A stretch of 64,000 nt of DNA from Microcoleus vaginatus HSN003 (GTDB lineage: Bacteria; Cyanobacteriota; Cyanobacteriia; Cyanobacteriales; Microcoleaceae): the NCBI RefSeq assembly GCF_022701255.1, contig NZ_CP031705.1, forward strand, positions 2,183,501-2,247,500, in the 5' to 3' direction. The notes below the pieces were generated by a model. It saw only the letters and a program-made list of their open reading frames with translations, was not told where the DNA came from and did no database searches. Below are positions 18,254 through 30,148 of this stretch, one piece after another. A program made the translations under genes and the position numbers. Positions within the stretch are counted from its first letter, which is position 1, and each line of letters starts with the position of its first letter.

Positions 18254-21200
18254 ATGACCACTAAAGATTACACAGAATTCGCCTTCACCTTGCCCGATTT
18301 GATAGAAATCCAGCGGGCAAGTTTTCGCTGGTTCCTAGAAGCCGGGCTGATCGAAGAACTCGACAGCTTCTCCCCGATTACAGACTACACCGGGAAGCTG
18401 GAACTCCACTTCATGGGCAAAGACTTCAAACTCAAGCGCCCGAAATACGACGTGGACGAAGCCAAGCGCAGGGACAGCACCTACTCGGTGCAAATGTATG
18501 TACCCACCCGCCTGATTAACAAAGAAACAGGGGAAATCAAAGAACAAGAAGTCTTCATCGGCGATTTGCCCTTGATGACCGAGCGCGGCACTTTCATTAT
18601 CAACGGCGCCGAACGGGTGATTGTCAATCAAATCGTGCGATCGCCCGGCGTCTACTACAAATCGGAAACCGACAAAAACGGTCGCCGTTCCTATAACGCC
18701 TCGCTCATCCCCAACCGCGGCGCTTGGCTCAAGTTTGAAACAGACAAAAACGATTTAGTCTGGGTCAGAATCGACAAAACCCGCAAACTCTCAGCCCAGG
18801 TGCTGCTCAAAGCCCTCGGACTGACAGACGGCGAAATCTACGACTCCCTGCGCCACCCGGAATACTTCCAAAAAACGATCGAGAAAGAAGGACAATTCGG
18901 CGAAGAAGAAGCTTTGATGGAGCTCTACCGCAAACTCCGTCCAGGCGAACCCCCCACCGTGGCGGGCGGCGAACAGCTCCTCAACTCGCGCTTTTTCGAC
19001 CCCAAACGCTACGATTTGGGCCGAGTCGGCCGCTACAAACTCAACAAGAAATTGCGTTTGACAGTCCCCGATACGATGCGGGTGCTGACATCCCAAGATA
19101 TCTTGACAGCGATCGACTACTTAATTAACCTCGAATTCGACATCGGCTCGACAGACGACATCGACCACTTAGGCAACCGTCGCGTCCGCAGTGTCGGAGA
19201 ACTGCTGCAAAACCAAGTGCGCGTCGGACTCAACCGCTTAGAACGGATCATCCGCGAAAGAATGACCGTCTCGGATGCCGACTCCCTCAGCCCTGCTTCT
19301 CTGGTCAACCCCAAACCGCTGGTAGCAGCAATCAAGGAATTCTTCGGTTCCTCCCAGCTATCGCAGTTCATGGATCAAACCAACCCTTTGGCAGAACTGA
19401 CGCACAAACGTCGGCTTTCCGCCTTGGGCCCAGGAGGTCTGACTCGGGAACGCGCCGGGTTTGCAGTGCGGGACATTCACCCGTCCCACTACGGCCGGAT
19501 TTGCCCGATCGAAACACCAGAAGGCCCCAACGCCGGTCTGATCGGTTCCTTGGCAACCCACGCCCGCGTCAACCCCTACGGCTTCATTGAAACTCCTTTT
19601 TATCCAGTAGAAAAAGGACGGGTGCTGCGCGACAAAGCCCCTGTTTACATGACAGCAGACGAAGAAGACGATTTGCGCGTCGCCCCCGGAGACATCAGTC
19701 TCGACGAAAACAACAACCTCTTGGGCGAAACCGTAGCCGTCCGCTACCGCCAAGAGTTTACTACCACCACTCCGATGCAGGTGGACTACATGGCGATTTC
19801 GCCCGTGCAAATCGTCTCCGTCGCGACATCGCTGATTCCGTTCTTGGAACACGACGACGCCAACCGAGCTCTGATGGGATCTAATATGCAGCGGCAAGCT
19901 GTGCCGCTACTGAAACCAGAACGGCCCCTAGTCGGTACGGGCTTGGAAGCTCAGGCGGCGCGAGATTCCGGGATGGTTGTGGTTTCCCGGATTAACGGCG
20001 AGGTGATTTACATCGACGCTACCCGGATTATTGTCAAACCCCTGGCGGACGATGCCGAATCGAATTCCGGCGAAGAAAATTTCCTGATTCGGGAATACGA
20101 CGAACTCAAAGTCAAACAGCCCTCGGTTTGGAAGCAAAAATATGCTGGCTGCATCGAACACGAACTGCAAAAATATCAGCGTTCTAACCAAGATACTTGT
20201 TTAAATCAGCGTCCGCTGATTTATGAGGGCGATCGAGTCGTAGCAGGTCAAGTTCTCGCCGATGGTTCCTCCACCGAAGGGGCAGAACTCGCTCTGGGTC
20301 ACAATATCCTCGTAGCTTATATGCCTTGGGAAGGCTACAACTACGAAGACGCGATGCTAATTAGCGAGCGTTTGGTGTACGAAGATGTCTACACTTCGAT
20401 CCACATTGAAAAATATGAAATCGAAGCCCGCCAAACCAAACTCGGCCCAGAAGAAATCACTCGCGAAATTCCTAACGTCGGCGAAGACGCGCTGCGCCAG
20501 CTAGACGAACAGGGCATTATCCGTAAAGGTGCTTGGGTGGAAGCCAGCGACATCCTAGTCGGCAAAGTCACCCCCAAAGGCGAATCCGACCAACCGCCGG
20601 AAGAAAAACTGCTGAGGGCAATCTTCGGCGAAAAAGCCCGCGACGTGCGCGACAATTCCCTGCGAGTTCCTAACGGCGAAAAAGGCCGCGTGGTGGACGT
20701 GCGGGTGTTTACCCGCGAACAGGGCGACGAACTGCCCCCCGGCGCCAACATGGTCGTCCGCGTCTATGTAGCTCAAAAGCGGAAGATTCAAGTAGGCGAC
20801 AAAATGGCCGGCCGCCACGGGAATAAGGGTATTGTGTCCCGGATTCTGCCGATGGAGGATATGCCTTATTTGCCCGACGGGACTCCCGTTGACATCGTGC
20901 TCAATCCCTTGGGCGTACCGTCGCGGATGAACGTGGGTCAGATTTTTGAGTGCTTGCTGGGATGGGCGGGCGAAAATCTGTCGATGCGGTTCAAAATGGT
21001 GCCTTTTGATGAAATGCACGGCGCTGAAAAGTCGCGGGAAACCGTACACGGCAAGTTACAGGAGGCGCGCGAAAAAACCGGCAAGCCTTGGGTGTTTAAC
21101 GAAAAGCACCCCGGCAAGACTATTGTCTACGATGGCCGAACTGGTGAACCGTTCGATCGCCCCATCACAGTTGGCATCGCCTATATGCTGAAGCTGGTGC

Positions 21201-21640
21201 ACTTGGTAGACGATAAGATCCACGCCCGCAGCACAGGCCCTTACTCGCTGGTAACGCAGCAGCCTTTGGGCGGCAAAGCGCAGCAGGGGGGTCAGCGGTT
21301 CGGGGAAATGGAAGTCTGGGCTCTGGAAGCCTTCGGCGCAGCTTATACTTTGCAAGAGTTGCTGACTGTCAAGTCGGATGATATGCAGGGGCGGAATGAA
21401 GCGCTGAATGCGATCGTCAAAGGCAAAGCTATTCCGCGGCCAGGTACGCCGGAATCTTTCAAGGTGCTGATGCGGGAGTTGCAATCTTTGTGCTTGGATA
21501 TTGCTGTGCACAAGGTGAATACATCCGACGAGGGCAGCGAACACGTTGAGGTGGATTTGATGGCAGATGCTGGGGGCAAGCGATCGCCCTCCCGGCCTAC
21601 TTACGAATCGCTTTCTCGTGACGAACTTGACGAGGATTAG
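18254..21640 (+). CDS. rpoB: DNA-directed RNA polymerase beta subunit
   Basis: This 1128-residue catalytic core subunit forms one jaw of the cleft and the rifampicin-binding pocket. Conserved regions are in order: the rif region ([20 protein letters not shown] onward, with [12 protein letters not shown]), the [11 protein letters not shown] segment, the [17 protein letters not shown] catalytic-loop lysines, and the C-terminal [10 protein letters not shown]-like segment followed by [21 protein letters not shown]. Length is normal for cyanobacteria, which lack the large proteobacterial insertions. AAAAAGGACCCCC precedes the ATG. The stop codon is followed at once by TTTTAGA heptamers and then an HNH endonuclease-like gene before rpoC1. 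Confidence 0.98.
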   Translation: MTTKDYTEFAFTLPDLIEIQRASFRWFLEAGLIEELDSFSPITDYTGKLELHFMGKDFKLKRPKYDVDEAKRRDSTYSVQMYVPTRLINKETGEIKEQEVFIGDLPLMTERGTFIINGAERVIVNQIVRSPGVYYKSETDKNGRRSYNASLIPNRGAWLKFETDKNDLVWVRIDKTRKLSAQVLLKALGLTDGEIYDSLRHPEYFQKTIEKEGQFGEEEALMELYRKLRPGEPPTVAGGEQLLNSRFFDPKRYDLGRVGRYKLNKKLRLTVPDTMRVLTSQDILTAIDYLINLEFDIGSTDDIDHLGNRRVRSVGELLQNQVRVGLNRLERIIRERMTVSDADSLSPASLVNPKPLVAAIKEFFGSSQLSQFMDQTNPLAELTHKRRLSALGPGGLTRERAGFAVRDIHPSHYGRICPIETPEGPNAGLIGSLATHARVNPYGFIETPFYPVEKGRVLRDKAPVYMTADEEDDLRVAPGDISLDENNNLLGETVAVRYRQEFTTTTPMQVDYMAISPVQIVSVATSLIPFLEHDDANRALMGSNMQRQAVPLLKPERPLVGTGLEAQAARDSGMVVVSRINGEVIYIDATRIIVKPLADDAESNSGEENFLIREYDELKVKQPSVWKQKYAGCIEHELQKYQRSNQDTCLNQRPLIYEGDRVVAGQVLADGSSTEGAELALGHNILVAYMPWEGYNYEDAMLISERLVYEDVYTSIHIEKYEIEARQTKLGPEEITREIPNVGEDALRQLDEQGIIRKGAWVEASDILVGKVTPKGESDQPPEEKLLRAIFGEKARDVRDNSLRVPNGEKGRVVDVRVFTREQGDELPPGANMVVRVYVAQKRKIQVGDKMAGRHGNKGIVSRILPMEDMPYLPDGTPVDIVLNPLGVPSRMNVGQIFECLLGWAGENLSMRFKMVPFDEMHGAEKSRETVHGKLQEAREKTGKPWVFNEKHPGKTIVYDGRTGEPFDRPITVGIAYMLKLVHLVDDKIHARSTGPYSLVTQQPLGGKAQQGGQRFGEMEVWALEAFGAAYTLQELLTVKSDDMQGRNEALNAIVKGKAIPRPGTPESFKVLMRELQSLCLDIAVHKVNTSDEGSEHVEVDLMADAGGKRSPSRPTYESLSRDELDED

Positions 21641-21642
21641 GG

Positions 21643-21721
21643 ATTTTAGATTTTAGATTTTAGATTGAAGAATTGTTTGACAGCATTCAATCTTACATCT
21701 CAAATCTAAAATCTAAAATCG
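21643..21721. repeat. Facing TTTTAGA / TCTAAAA heptamer tracts forming a hairpin after rpoB
   Basis: Three TTTTAGA units and, 40 bases later, three TCTAAAA units are mutual inverted repeats. They could fold into a weak AT-rich stem between rpoB and the next gene. The same heptamer occurs at 30,595-30,630, 34,395-34,426 and 44,061-44,094. Confidence 0.6.
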
Positions 21722-21802
21722 AGAACTGCCAATTAAAATGCCTCAGCAGTGGTACGAACACTGTTGAGGCGAATCAACGCTCTTAAGAGGAGAGACGCTG
21801 AC

Positions 21803-22894
21803 ATGACTATTGTAACAGTTGTCCCAGGAATTGAAGGAGAACTTGACCGGGTGACAGGCTGTATTAACTGGCAAGGGAGCAAGCTGAAAAATGGTTACGG
21901 GCGCAAGTGGATCGAGGGCAAAACGGTATTAGTCCACCGATTAGTGCTCGAATCAAAAATACCAGGATTTCTAGATTCCGGTTATTTTGCTTGCCACATC
22001 TGCGACAATCCAAGCTGCATCAACCCAGCACATCTCGTAGCTGGAACTGCGGCTGAGAATACGCAGCAGATGATGGGGCGCGATCGCAAAACTCCCAGAG
22101 GCAAAAGTATTCCGGGTATTGGCCAACTCTCGATCGAACAACTGCGGGAAATTCAGCGTCAATATTTAGCTGGAACCATCAAAAGCCACCTAATAAAAGA
22201 GTATGGCGTACACTATGAAACTATTACTAAGATACTTCAGGCAAATATTCCCGATAACTTCTCTACAGTTCCCCCCGGTTTTGTAGGAGAAATTCAAGAC
22301 AGTGGCTGCATAATTTTTCAAGGTGCAAAGGATGGTCAAGGTGGTTATGGCAGGTACTTGAAAAATGGGAAATCCCAATCAGTTACTCGTGCTGTTTTAG
22401 CAGAGAAATTAGGATGTGCAGTTCCGACTTCAATAGATGCTTGTCATACCTGCGATACTCCCAGTTGTATTAATCCAGAACACCTTTGGGGTGGAACGCG
22501 CACTCAAAATTTATTAGATGCTTCTAAGAAAGGACGCACTCAAGGCAAAAGTCATCCCCTTTCAAATGCCAAATTAGACTGGGAAAAGGTGCGAGAAATT
22601 CGGCAAAAACTAGCAGCAGGAGAGAGAGTGAAGGATGTAGCTCACGAATACAGTGTTGGTCGCAAAACCATACACGATATTAAGTATCACGTCACTTGGA
22701 AGGAAGCAGGCGAAGAGGTTCCAGTTCCTCGCATGGGTGGATATCTCGATCGCAAATTGACTTTCGAGCAAGCTCTTGAGGTACGAAAAAGAATTAGAGG
22801 TAGAGAATCAATCTCTAAAATCGCTGATGACTTTGGAGTATCGTCAAGTGTCATCTCTGATATTAAAAACCACGTCACATATAGAGGAGTATAA
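21803..22894 (+). CDS. Tandem HNH endonuclease-like protein with NUMOD/HTH repeats
   Basis: The 363-residue product carries two copies of an HNH_3-type nuclease motif. The first is VHRLVLE..CHICDNPSCINPAHLVAGT near residues 45-85; the second is RAVLAE..CHTCDTPSCINPEHLWGGT near 205-240. Three helix-turn-helix modules of NUMOD type accompany them (REIQRQYLAG.., REIRQKLAAGERVKDVAHEYSV.., EVRKRIRGRESISKIADDFGV..). This is the architecture of free-standing homing endonucleases. It lies between rpoB and rpoC1 in the same direction with an AGAGGAGAG site before ATG 21803; an upstream GTG frame start at 21749 is weaker. The first motif has lost nothing obvious, so activity is possible. No intron or intein boundary was seen in the neighbouring rpo genes. 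Confidence 0.85.
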   Translation: MTIVTVVPGIEGELDRVTGCINWQGSKLKNGYGRKWIEGKTVLVHRLVLESKIPGFLDSGYFACHICDNPSCINPAHLVAGTAAENTQQMMGRDRKTPRGKSIPGIGQLSIEQLREIQRQYLAGTIKSHLIKEYGVHYETITKILQANIPDNFSTVPPGFVGEIQDSGCIIFQGAKDGQGGYGRYLKNGKSQSVTRAVLAEKLGCAVPTSIDACHTCDTPSCINPEHLWGGTRTQNLLDASKKGRTQGKSHPLSNAKLDWEKVREIRQKLAAGERVKDVAHEYSVGRKTIHDIKYHVTWKEAGEEVPVPRMGGYLDRKLTFEQALEVRKRIRGRESISKIADDFGVSSSVISDIKNHVTYRGV

Positions 22895-22978
22895 CATTGA
22901 TTTAAGCCGTGAAACAAGCAAACAAAAAAGATAAACAACCACACATAATCGACTGTAAATTATCAATTGGAGTCAAGA

Positions 22979-24853
22979 ATGGCTAAAATAGAACAACGCT
23001 TTGATTACGTCAAGATCGGGTTAGCTTCACCAGAAAGAATTCGACAGTGGGGAGAGAGAACTTTACCCAACGGTCAGATTACTGGAGAAGTGACAAAACC
23101 GGAAACCATAAATTATCGGACGTTAAAACCTGAAATGGATGGCTTGTTTTGCGAGCGCATTTTTGGGCCTGCAAAAGATTGGGAATGTCATTGTGGCAAG
23201 TACAAACGAGTTCGCCATAGAGGCATTGTTTGCGAGAGATGCGGTGTTGAAGTCACTGAATCTCGCGTCCGCCGTCACCGGATGGGATTTATCAAATTAG
23301 CGGCTCCAGTAGCTCACGTTTGGTATCTCAAAGGCATCCCGAGTTACATGGCAATTCTGTTAGATATGCCGCTGCGAGATGTCGAACAAATCGTCTATTT
23401 CAATGCCTACGTTGTCCTAAATGCAGGTAATGCAGAGAAGCTACAATACAAACAATTGCTCACGGAAGATGCTTGGCTGGAAATAGAAGACGAACTTTAC
23501 AGCGAAGATTCCACACTCACAGGTGTAGAAGTGGGGATTGGTGCTGAAGCTTTGCAAGTTTTGCTGCAAAACATTCCGCTAGAAAGTGAAGCGGAAAAGC
23601 TGCGGGAAGATATTGCTAATGCTAAAGGTCAAAAGCGGGCGAAGTTGATTAAACGCTTGCGAGTAATTGACAACTTCATCGCTACGGGTTCTCATCCCGA
23701 TTGGATGGTGCTCAATGTGATTCCGGTGATTCCCCCGGACTTGCGGCCGATGGTGCAGTTAGACGGCGGGCGTTTTGCAACCAGTGACCTCAACGACCTA
23801 TATCGGAGAGTCATCAACCGCAATAACCGCTTGGCGAGACTGCAAGAAATTCTGGCGCCGGAGATTATCATCCGCAACGAAAAGCGGATGCTACAAGAAG
23901 CTGTGGATGCGCTGATTGACAACGGTCGCCGGGGCCGGACGGTGGTGGGGGCCAACAACCGCCCGCTGAAGTCGCTGTCGGACATCATTGAAGGGAAACA
24001 AGGCCGCTTCCGGCAAAACTTGCTGGGGAAACGGGTTGACTACTCCGGGCGTTCGGTGATTGTGGTGGGGCCGAAACTGAAAATTCATCAGTGCGGTTTG
24101 CCGAGGGAAATGGCGATCGAGCTTTTCCAGCCTTTCGTCATCCACCGCTTGATCCGCCAAGGATTGGTCAACAACATCAAAGCTGCCAAAAAACTGATCC
24201 AGCGCAACGATCCCAGCGTTTGGGACGTGCTTCAGGAGGTGATTGAAGGACACCCCGTAATGCTAAACCGGGCGCCGACCCTCCACCGTTTGGGGATTCA
24301 AGCCTTTGAGCCGATTTTGGTGGACGGGAGGGCAATTCAGCTTCACCCGCTAGTCTGTCCGGCTTTTAACGCTGACTTTGACGGCGACCAAATGGCCGTA
24401 CACGTTCCTTTGTCTCTGGAATCTCAGGCGGAAGCGCGCTTGCTGATGCTGGCTTCTAACAACATTATGTCGCCGGCAACCGGAAGACCGATCGTTACTC
24501 CTTCTCAAGATATGGTGCTCGGTTGCTATTACTTGACAGCCGAAAATCCTGACGCTCAAAAAGGAGCCGGTCACTATTTTTCCAACCTTACCGACGCGGT
24601 TGTAGCTTACGAACAAGGAGTCGTTGACTTGCACTCTTATGTGTGGGTGAGGTTTCAAGGCGCCATAGAAAACACAGAACCCGAAGGAGAACCGCTGAAG
24701 GTGGAACGCTCTACCGACGGTATCGTGACGAAAGAATACAAGTTCCGCCGGGTTCGGGAAGACGGAGACGGCAAGGTGATCAATCAATTCATTCGCACTA
24801 CTCCGGGCAGAATTATCTATCACCAAACCATCGAATCGGTAATTAACAATTAG
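22979..24853 (+). CDS. rpoC1: DNA-directed RNA polymerase gamma subunit (N-terminal half of beta')
   Basis: This 624-residue subunit is the cyanobacterial and plastid equivalent of the first part of bacterial beta'. The zinc ribbon is at about residues 70-90 (CHCGKYKRV...CERCGVEV). The active-site Mg-binding loop [16 protein letters not shown] carries Asp466, Asp468 and Asp470. [19 protein letters not shown] follows. The ATG at 22979 gives the expected [14 protein letters not shown] start; an upstream in-frame start at 22967 would add four residues. It is expected to be cotranscribed with rpoB through the inserted endonuclease gene. Confidence 0.98.
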   Translation: MAKIEQRFDYVKIGLASPERIRQWGERTLPNGQITGEVTKPETINYRTLKPEMDGLFCERIFGPAKDWECHCGKYKRVRHRGIVCERCGVEVTESRVRRHRMGFIKLAAPVAHVWYLKGIPSYMAILLDMPLRDVEQIVYFNAYVVLNAGNAEKLQYKQLLTEDAWLEIEDELYSEDSTLTGVEVGIGAEALQVLLQNIPLESEAEKLREDIANAKGQKRAKLIKRLRVIDNFIATGSHPDWMVLNVIPVIPPDLRPMVQLDGGRFATSDLNDLYRRVINRNNRLARLQEILAPEIIIRNEKRMLQEAVDALIDNGRRGRTVVGANNRPLKSLSDIIEGKQGRFRQNLLGKRVDYSGRSVIVVGPKLKIHQCGLPREMAIELFQPFVIHRLIRQGLVNNIKAAKKLIQRNDPSVWDVLQEVIEGHPVMLNRAPTLHRLGIQAFEPILVDGRAIQLHPLVCPAFNADFDGDQMAVHVPLSLESQAEARLLMLASNNIMSPATGRPIVTPSQDMVLGCYYLTAENPDAQKGAGHYFSNLTDAVVAYEQGVVDLHSYVWVRFQGAIENTEPEGEPLKVERSTDGIVTKEYKFRRVREDGDGKVINQFIRTTPGRIIYHQTIESVINN

Positions 24854-25314
24854 AAATGGGTAAGGGGTAAGAGGTAAGGGATAAGAGGTAACGGGTAAGG
24901 GGTAATGGGTAATAACTGACAAATAATCGCTAGCAAATAATAGTGATTAAAACCAGAAAATTTACCCATTACTACTTACAAAAAATTTCAGCGACGCGGT
25001 TACGGATCGAAGTCTAAGGGCAGTAAAAGTTACCAATTACCAATTAAGTAGGTAGGTGCAAATAAACTTTATTATGGGAAGGGCAGGTGAGTCCATTCAT
25101 CTCCTAGCTTAGCTCTCTTCCTTATACGCACTCACCAGCCCCTACAAAATGCTTGTTGTTTTTTCCCGTCGCTCTACTTATCAATTACCAATTACCAATT
25201 ACCAATTACCAATACTTCGGCTACGCGGTTCCTGAACCCTTGGGCTTCGCTCAAGAGAACCGAAGTCTAACGGCAGTAAAAGTTACCAATTACCAATTAC
25301 CACTACTCAGAAAA
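24854..25314. repeat. Repeat-filled spacer between rpoC1 and rpoC2
   Basis: The spacer contains a GGTAAGG-type heptamer tract (24,857-24,912), TTACCAA heptamers (25,031-25,049, 25,185-25,213, 25,283-25,301) and a direct duplication of GAAGTCTAA.GGCAGTAAAAG (25,008 and 25,261). It also holds the dispersed motif AAGTAGGTAGGTGCAAATAAAC (25,045-25,066), which is seen again near 14,012. No gene is supported. An upstream extension of rpoC2 into the spacer would translate the repeats and is rejected. Confidence 0.7.
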
Positions 25315-28300
25315 ATGACAGAAAATAAGGAAATTGTTTTTCGCAATCGAGTTGTTGACAAAGGTCAGCTCAAAAAATTAATCTCTTGGTCCTTCATGCA
25401 CTACGGAACGGCCCGTACAGCGCAAATGGCCGATAAACTCAAAGACTTGGGTTTCCGCTTTGCGACACGAGCGGGAGTTTCGATTAGCGTGGACGATTTG
25501 CAAGTGCCCCCGTCAAAACGATCGCTCCTAGATGCAGCGGAAGAAGAAATCCGCATCACAGAACAAAAATACACCAGAGGCGAAATCACCGAAGTCGAAC
25601 GCTTCCAAAAAGTAATCGATACCTGGAACAGCACCTCAGAAGACCTCAAAGACGAAGTAGTCAAAAACTTCCGAGCCACAGACCCCCTAAACTCGGTCTA
25701 CATGATGGCCTTCTCCGGTGCTCGGGGGAACATTTCTCAAGTGCGGCAGCTAGTCGGAATGCGCGGATTGATGGCTGACCCCCAAGGAGAAATCATTGAC
25801 TTGCCAATTAAAACCAACTTCCGCGAAGGACTCACCGTTACCGAATACATCATCTCTTCCTACGGAGCGCGCAAAGGCTTGGTAGATACAGCCTTGCGGA
25901 CGGCAGACTCTGGCTATTTGACTCGCCGGTTGGTGGATGTATCCCAAGACGTAATTGTGCGGGAAGTAGACTGCGGCACCCAGCGGGGAATTCGAGTGCG
26001 GCCGATGACGGACGGAGCAACAGTGCTGATTCCCCTCAAGGACAGGCTGCTAGGGCGGGTGTTCGCCAAAGATGTGGTGCACCCCAAAACCGGGGAAATC
26101 GTGGCTTACGGCAGCGAAAAAGCCGTCCGAAATCAGCCAATTACCGAGGAGTTGGCGACGGAAATTGGTAATTCTGGGGTGGGAGAGGTGTATTTACGAT
26201 CGCCCCTGACTTGCGAATCAACCCGATCGGTTTGTCAGCACTGCTACGGCTGGAGTCTCGCCCACTTGAAAATGGTGGACATGGGAGAAGCGATCGGGAT
26301 TATTGCAGCTCAGTCGATCGGGGAACCGGGAACCCAGCTCACCATGCGTACCTTCCACACCGGCGGCGTATTCACCGGAGAAGTCGCAAAACAAGAACGC
26401 GCACCCTTCCCGGGCGTAGTGAAATTCAAGAACTTGCGTACTCGCTCCTTCCGCACCAGACACGGCGAAGAAGCACTGGTGGCAGAAAACAACGGCAAAC
26501 TTGTATTTGAAGGCGACGGCTTTGAAGAAGGGAAATCCGGCGCCAAAAATCAAAAACTGAAAATCGAATTGGCGATCGTCCAGGGTTCTACTCTGATGGT
26601 CAAAGACGGACAACGCGCCATTCCCGGTCAAGTTTTGGCGGAAGTGCCGATCGTCGGTCGCGCCGCCCGCAAAACCACTGAAAAAGTGACTACAGACGTG
26701 GCTTCCGACTTAGCCGGAGAAGCCAAATTTGCTGATTTGGTGCCTGAAGAAAAAACCGACCGCCAAGGGAACACAACCCGCACAGCCAGCAAAGGCGGAC
26801 TGATTTGGATTCTCTCAGGAGAGGTATACAACTTGCCCCCTGGCGCCGAACCTGCCGTGAAAAATGGCGATCGCATTCCGGCCGAAAGCGTGATTGCCGA
26901 AACTAAACTCGTCTCCGAACACGGCGGCGTAGTCCGCATCGCTGACCCCAGAGAAATCGAAATTATCACCGCCCAAGTCCTGCTCGACCAAGCCATCGTG
27001 CGGGCCGAAAGCGCAGGCGGCCGCGACCACTACACGATCGAAACATCTTCTAAGCAGCGGTTTTCCCTGAAGACGGCTCCCGGGAGCAAGGTGATTAACG
27101 GGGAAGTGGTCGCGGAACTGCTCGACGACAGCTACCGCACCGCTACAGGCGGCATTGTCAAGTACGGCGGGGTGGAAGTCCACAAGCGCGGCAAAGCTAA
27201 ACTTGGCTACGAAGTCGTGAAGGGGGGGACTCTGCTCTGGATACCAGAAGAATGCCACGAGGTCAATAAGGATATTTCTCTGCTGCTGGTGGAAGATGGC
27301 CAGTACGTAGAAGCCGGTACTGAGGTGGTGAAGGATATTTTCTGCCAAACCAGTGGGGCAGTGGAAATCACTCAGAAAAATGACATCCTGCGGGAAATTG
27401 TGATCAAACCGGGCACACTCCATGTAGTTGACCGCCCGCCGCTAACATTTGGGGAAGGTCAAATCGTCAACGCCGGTCAAGAAATTTTCCCAGGCTTGGT
27501 TGCCGAAGAGTTGGGCTATGCGGAGTATATCGAAACTCCCGAGGGCCCGGCTTTGCTGCTGCGGCCTGTGGTGGAGTTTCCGGTGCCGGATAAGCCACCA
27601 GTGCCTTCTCAGACGGCGCTGAATGAGTCGATCTCTTTGAAAGCGGTGCAGCGACTTCCTTATAAGGATGGGGAGCGCGTCAAATCTGTCGAGGGATTGG
27701 AACTGCTGCGGACTCAGCTTATTTTGGAAATTGGTTCGGGAGCTCCGCAACTGGCGGCGGATATCGAGCTGCTGCCGGATGAGGACGATGCTATGGCTTT
27801 TGGGGCGGACGGTTCGGGCCCGGCTTGGGGTTCGCCTGAAGACGCTAGTGCGTCGCAAGAGTTGGCGATGGCTGTGGCTGATGGGGGCGATCGAGCTTCA
27901 AAGACTTTCCGCTTGCAGCTAGTCATTTTGGAATCGCTAGTGATTCGGCGGGATGTATCTGCCGATCCGACTCAGGGCAGCACCCACACGCGGCTGTTGG
28001 TCGAAGATGGGCAGTCGATCGCGCCCGGGGCAGTAGTCGCCCGCACCGAGATTCTCTGCAAAGAAGCGGGTATCGTTCGAGGCATCCGTGAGGGGCATGG
28101 CGAACCAGTGCGCCGACTGTTGGTGATGCGAGATGCGGATTCTATTTCGATCTCTGTGGCGGGTACGCCGGATGTGAGTCCGGGTCAACTGCTGGTGGCT
28201 GGTACCGAAATAGCTCCGGGGGTTGTTCTGGAAGAGTCGGGCCAAGTTGTGAAGGTTGTACCTGCGTCGGAGACAGAATCGGCGAAACTCTTGCTCAGGG

Positions 28301-29442
28301 TGGCTCGTCCTTACCGGGTTTCGGCTGGTGCGGTGCTGCACGTAGACGACGGCGACTTGGTGCAGCGGGGTGACAATTTGGTGATTCTGGTGTTTGAGCG
28401 GGCAAAGACTGGGGATATCATTCAGGGTTTGCCACGGATTGAGGAACTTCTTGAAGGGCGGAAGCCGAAGGAAGCTTGTATTTTAGCCAAGCGGCCGGGG
28501 ACGGCTCGCGTGGTTACGGATGACGATGTTGTGGAACTTGCGGTGATTGAGGATGATGGCCGGATTGAGGAGTATCCTTTGTTGCCTGGTCAAAACCCGA
28601 TCGTTTCCGACGGACAGCGCGTAGGCGTCGCCGAAGCTTTGACCGACGGGCCTGCTAACCCTCACGAAATTCTGGAGGTGTTCTTCCACGTGCTCAAGGA
28701 GCGGCAGTCTACTTTTGAGGCTGCCTTGGAGAGTTTCCAACAGGTGCAGACGTTTTTGGTGAATGAGGTGCAGTCGGTTTATCAGTCTCAGGGTGTGGAT
28801 ATTTCTGACAAGCACATCGAGGTGATTGTCCGCCAGATGACCAACAAAGTCAGGATGGAAGATGGTGGCGATACTACTATGCTCCCCGGCGAGTTGGTAG
28901 AATTGCGGCAGGTTGAGCAGGTGAATGAGGCGATGTCAATTACTGGTGGAGCGCCGGCGGATTATACTCCGGTGTTGCTGGGGATTACTAAGGCTTCGCT
29001 GAATACTGATAGCTTTATTTCCGCTGCATCGTTCCAGGAGACTACGCGGGTGTTGACTGAGGCTGCGATCGAAGGTAAGTCTGACTGGCTGCGCGGGCTG
29101 AAGGAAAATGTGATTATCGGCCGCCTGATTCCTGCGGGTACTGGGTTCAATGCCTATGAGGATGCTGGGGTTCAGGATGCGGGTTTTGATGGTGCTGTGT
29201 TTGAGGACGACATCCACGATTTACAGGAGGATGTGGTACTTGATGACCGTACTGCGCGCCGTGCTTATACGATCGAGAGCGCTTTTGAGATCGGGCGCCC
29301 GTCTGATCTTGAGCCTGATGAGGATTTTGAGGAAGTTGAGGTTGATGATGACGATTTTGTCGCTGAGACTGATGATGATGCCTTGGGACCTGATGTTGAC
29401 GATGATGATATCGGTTTTGACTTCGATGAGGACGAAGACTAA
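25315..29442 (+). CDS. rpoC2: DNA-directed RNA polymerase beta' subunit (C-terminal half)
   Basis: This 1375-residue subunit corresponds to the C-terminal part of bacterial beta', with the bridge helix and trigger loop. Seen are [21 protein letters not shown] with the bridge-helix/trigger-loop region, the zinc ligands in [14 protein letters not shown], and [17 protein letters not shown]. The large cyanobacterial insertion (SI3) inside the trigger loop follows, rich in repeated beta-strand modules (about residues 370-980). [10 protein letters not shown] and the C-terminal GVSLGNTVPVGTGF-like region come next. The tail is strikingly acidic (long runs of D/E over the last 45 residues). Start at ATG 25315 gives [11 protein letters not shown]. 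Confidence 0.97.
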   Translation: MTENKEIVFRNRVVDKGQLKKLISWSFMHYGTARTAQMADKLKDLGFRFATRAGVSISVDDLQVPPSKRSLLDAAEEEIRITEQKYTRGEITEVERFQKVIDTWNSTSEDLKDEVVKNFRATDPLNSVYMMAFSGARGNISQVRQLVGMRGLMADPQGEIIDLPIKTNFREGLTVTEYIISSYGARKGLVDTALRTADSGYLTRRLVDVSQDVIVREVDCGTQRGIRVRPMTDGATVLIPLKDRLLGRVFAKDVVHPKTGEIVAYGSEKAVRNQPITEELATEIGNSGVGEVYLRSPLTCESTRSVCQHCYGWSLAHLKMVDMGEAIGIIAAQSIGEPGTQLTMRTFHTGGVFTGEVAKQERAPFPGVVKFKNLRTRSFRTRHGEEALVAENNGKLVFEGDGFEEGKSGAKNQKLKIELAIVQGSTLMVKDGQRAIPGQVLAEVPIVGRAARKTTEKVTTDVASDLAGEAKFADLVPEEKTDRQGNTTRTASKGGLIWILSGEVYNLPPGAEPAVKNGDRIPAESVIAETKLVSEHGGVVRIADPREIEIITAQVLLDQAIVRAESAGGRDHYTIETSSKQRFSLKTAPGSKVINGEVVAELLDDSYRTATGGIVKYGGVEVHKRGKAKLGYEVVKGGTLLWIPEECHEVNKDISLLLVEDGQYVEAGTEVVKDIFCQTSGAVEITQKNDILREIVIKPGTLHVVDRPPLTFGEGQIVNAGQEIFPGLVAEELGYAEYIETPEGPALLLRPVVEFPVPDKPPVPSQTALNESISLKAVQRLPYKDGERVKSVEGLELLRTQLILEIGSGAPQLAADIELLPDEDDAMAFGADGSGPAWGSPEDASASQELAMAVADGGDRASKTFRLQLVILESLVIRRDVSADPTQGSTHTRLLVEDGQSIAPGAVVARTEILCKEAGIVRGIREGHGEPVRRLLVMRDADSISISVAGTPDVSPGQLLVAGTEIAPGVVLEESGQVVKVVPASETESAKLLLRVARPYRVSAGAVLHVDDGDLVQRGDNLVILVFERAKTGDIIQGLPRIEELLEGRKPKEACILAKRPGTARVVTDDDVVELAVIEDDGRIEEYPLLPGQNPIVSDGQRVGVAEALTDGPANPHEILEVFFHVLKERQSTFEAALESFQQVQTFLVNEVQSVYQSQGVDISDKHIEVIVRQMTNKVRMEDGGDTTMLPGELVELRQVEQVNEAMSITGGAPADYTPVLLGITKASLNTDSFISAASFQETTRVLTEAAIEGKSDWLRGLKENVIIGRLIPAGTGFNAYEDAGVQDAGFDGAVFEDDIHDLQEDVVLDDRTARRAYTIESAFEIGRPSDLEPDEDFEEVEVDDDDFVAETDDDALGPDVDDDDIGFDFDEDED

Positions 29443-29604
29443 TCATAGTTTTGAGATTGCATGAATGAGTGAACAGCGTTGCGCTCGCTGAGGATAAGTT
29501 GGTTCCTCGCCGCAACGCACACTTCGATTTCATGAATTGAAAAATCTCAAATTTTTCCTCACTAATTAAAAGTCCGAACTCATAGCATTGTGCGATGGGA
29601 AATC

Positions 29605-29742
29605 GAAAGGAAGAAGGAAGAAGGAAGATTCAGAGTTTAAGCAAACTTTGTAACTCTAGAGTTTTAATTGTTTGTTGGTTCAAACAAACAATTCTTTCTT
29701 CCTGCTTCCTTTTTCCTTCTTCCTTCTTATTCCTTCTTCATG
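29605..29742. repeat. GAAGGAA / TTCCTTC heptamer tracts, inverted
   Basis: A purine tract GAAGGAAGAAGGAAGAAGG near 29,608 and a pyrimidine tract TTCCTTCTTCCTTCTTATTCC near 29,706 face each other across about 75 bases in the rpoC2-response regulator spacer. They could base-pair as a terminator-like stem for either converging transcript. Confidence 0.5.
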
Positions 29743-29752
29743 TATGGTTCAC

Positions 29753-30148
29753 TCAATCAGGCAGCAAAGCCTTGATTTGATTAACAAACTCTTGATGGTC
29801 TACCACAGGTTTAGAGATGTAACCGTCGGCACCGCTTTGATCCAGAAATGTTTCTTTATCACCAGCCATCGCGTGAGCAGTCACCAAAATAATCGGCAGC
29901 GATGCCGTTTGTGGATCAGCTTTGAGCAGTTGAGTAATCTTAATGCCGTCAACAGATTTACCCTGGTACACGCTGCGCGAAAGAGACACATCCATTAAAA
30001 TCAAATCAGCTTCGCCGTTGGCAGCAATCTGCATCACCTCTTCAACATTTTCCGTGTGCTTCACGGCTAAGCCGCCCCGCTTAGTCAGAATTTTGGAAAA
30101 AACCCGAGCATTAACCAAATCGTCCTCTACAATCAGAACGGTTTTCAT
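29753..30148 (-). CDS. Single-domain CheY-like response regulator
   Basis: The 131-residue protein consists only of a receiver domain. The acidic pocket is VEDD (residues 8-10), the phospho-acceptor is Asp53 in LILMDVS, the switch Thr is in LVTAHA and the conserved Lys in YISKPV. There is no output domain, so it should act by protein contact, as in cyanobacterial phosphorelays. It lies alone and converges on rpoC2. Its kinase partner is not visible nearby. Confidence 0.88.
   Translation of the reverse strand: MKTVLIVEDDLVNARVFSKILTKRGGLAVKHTENVEEVMQIAANGEADLILMDVSLSRSVYQGKSVDGIKITQLLKADPQTASLPIILVTAHAMAGDKETFLDQSGADGYISKPVVDHQEFVNQIKALLPD

Noticed and set aside
25153-25314. Upstream extension of rpoC2 by 54 codons
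   Set aside because: The extension translates heptamer repeats; the conserved start is [11 protein letters not shown] at 25,315.
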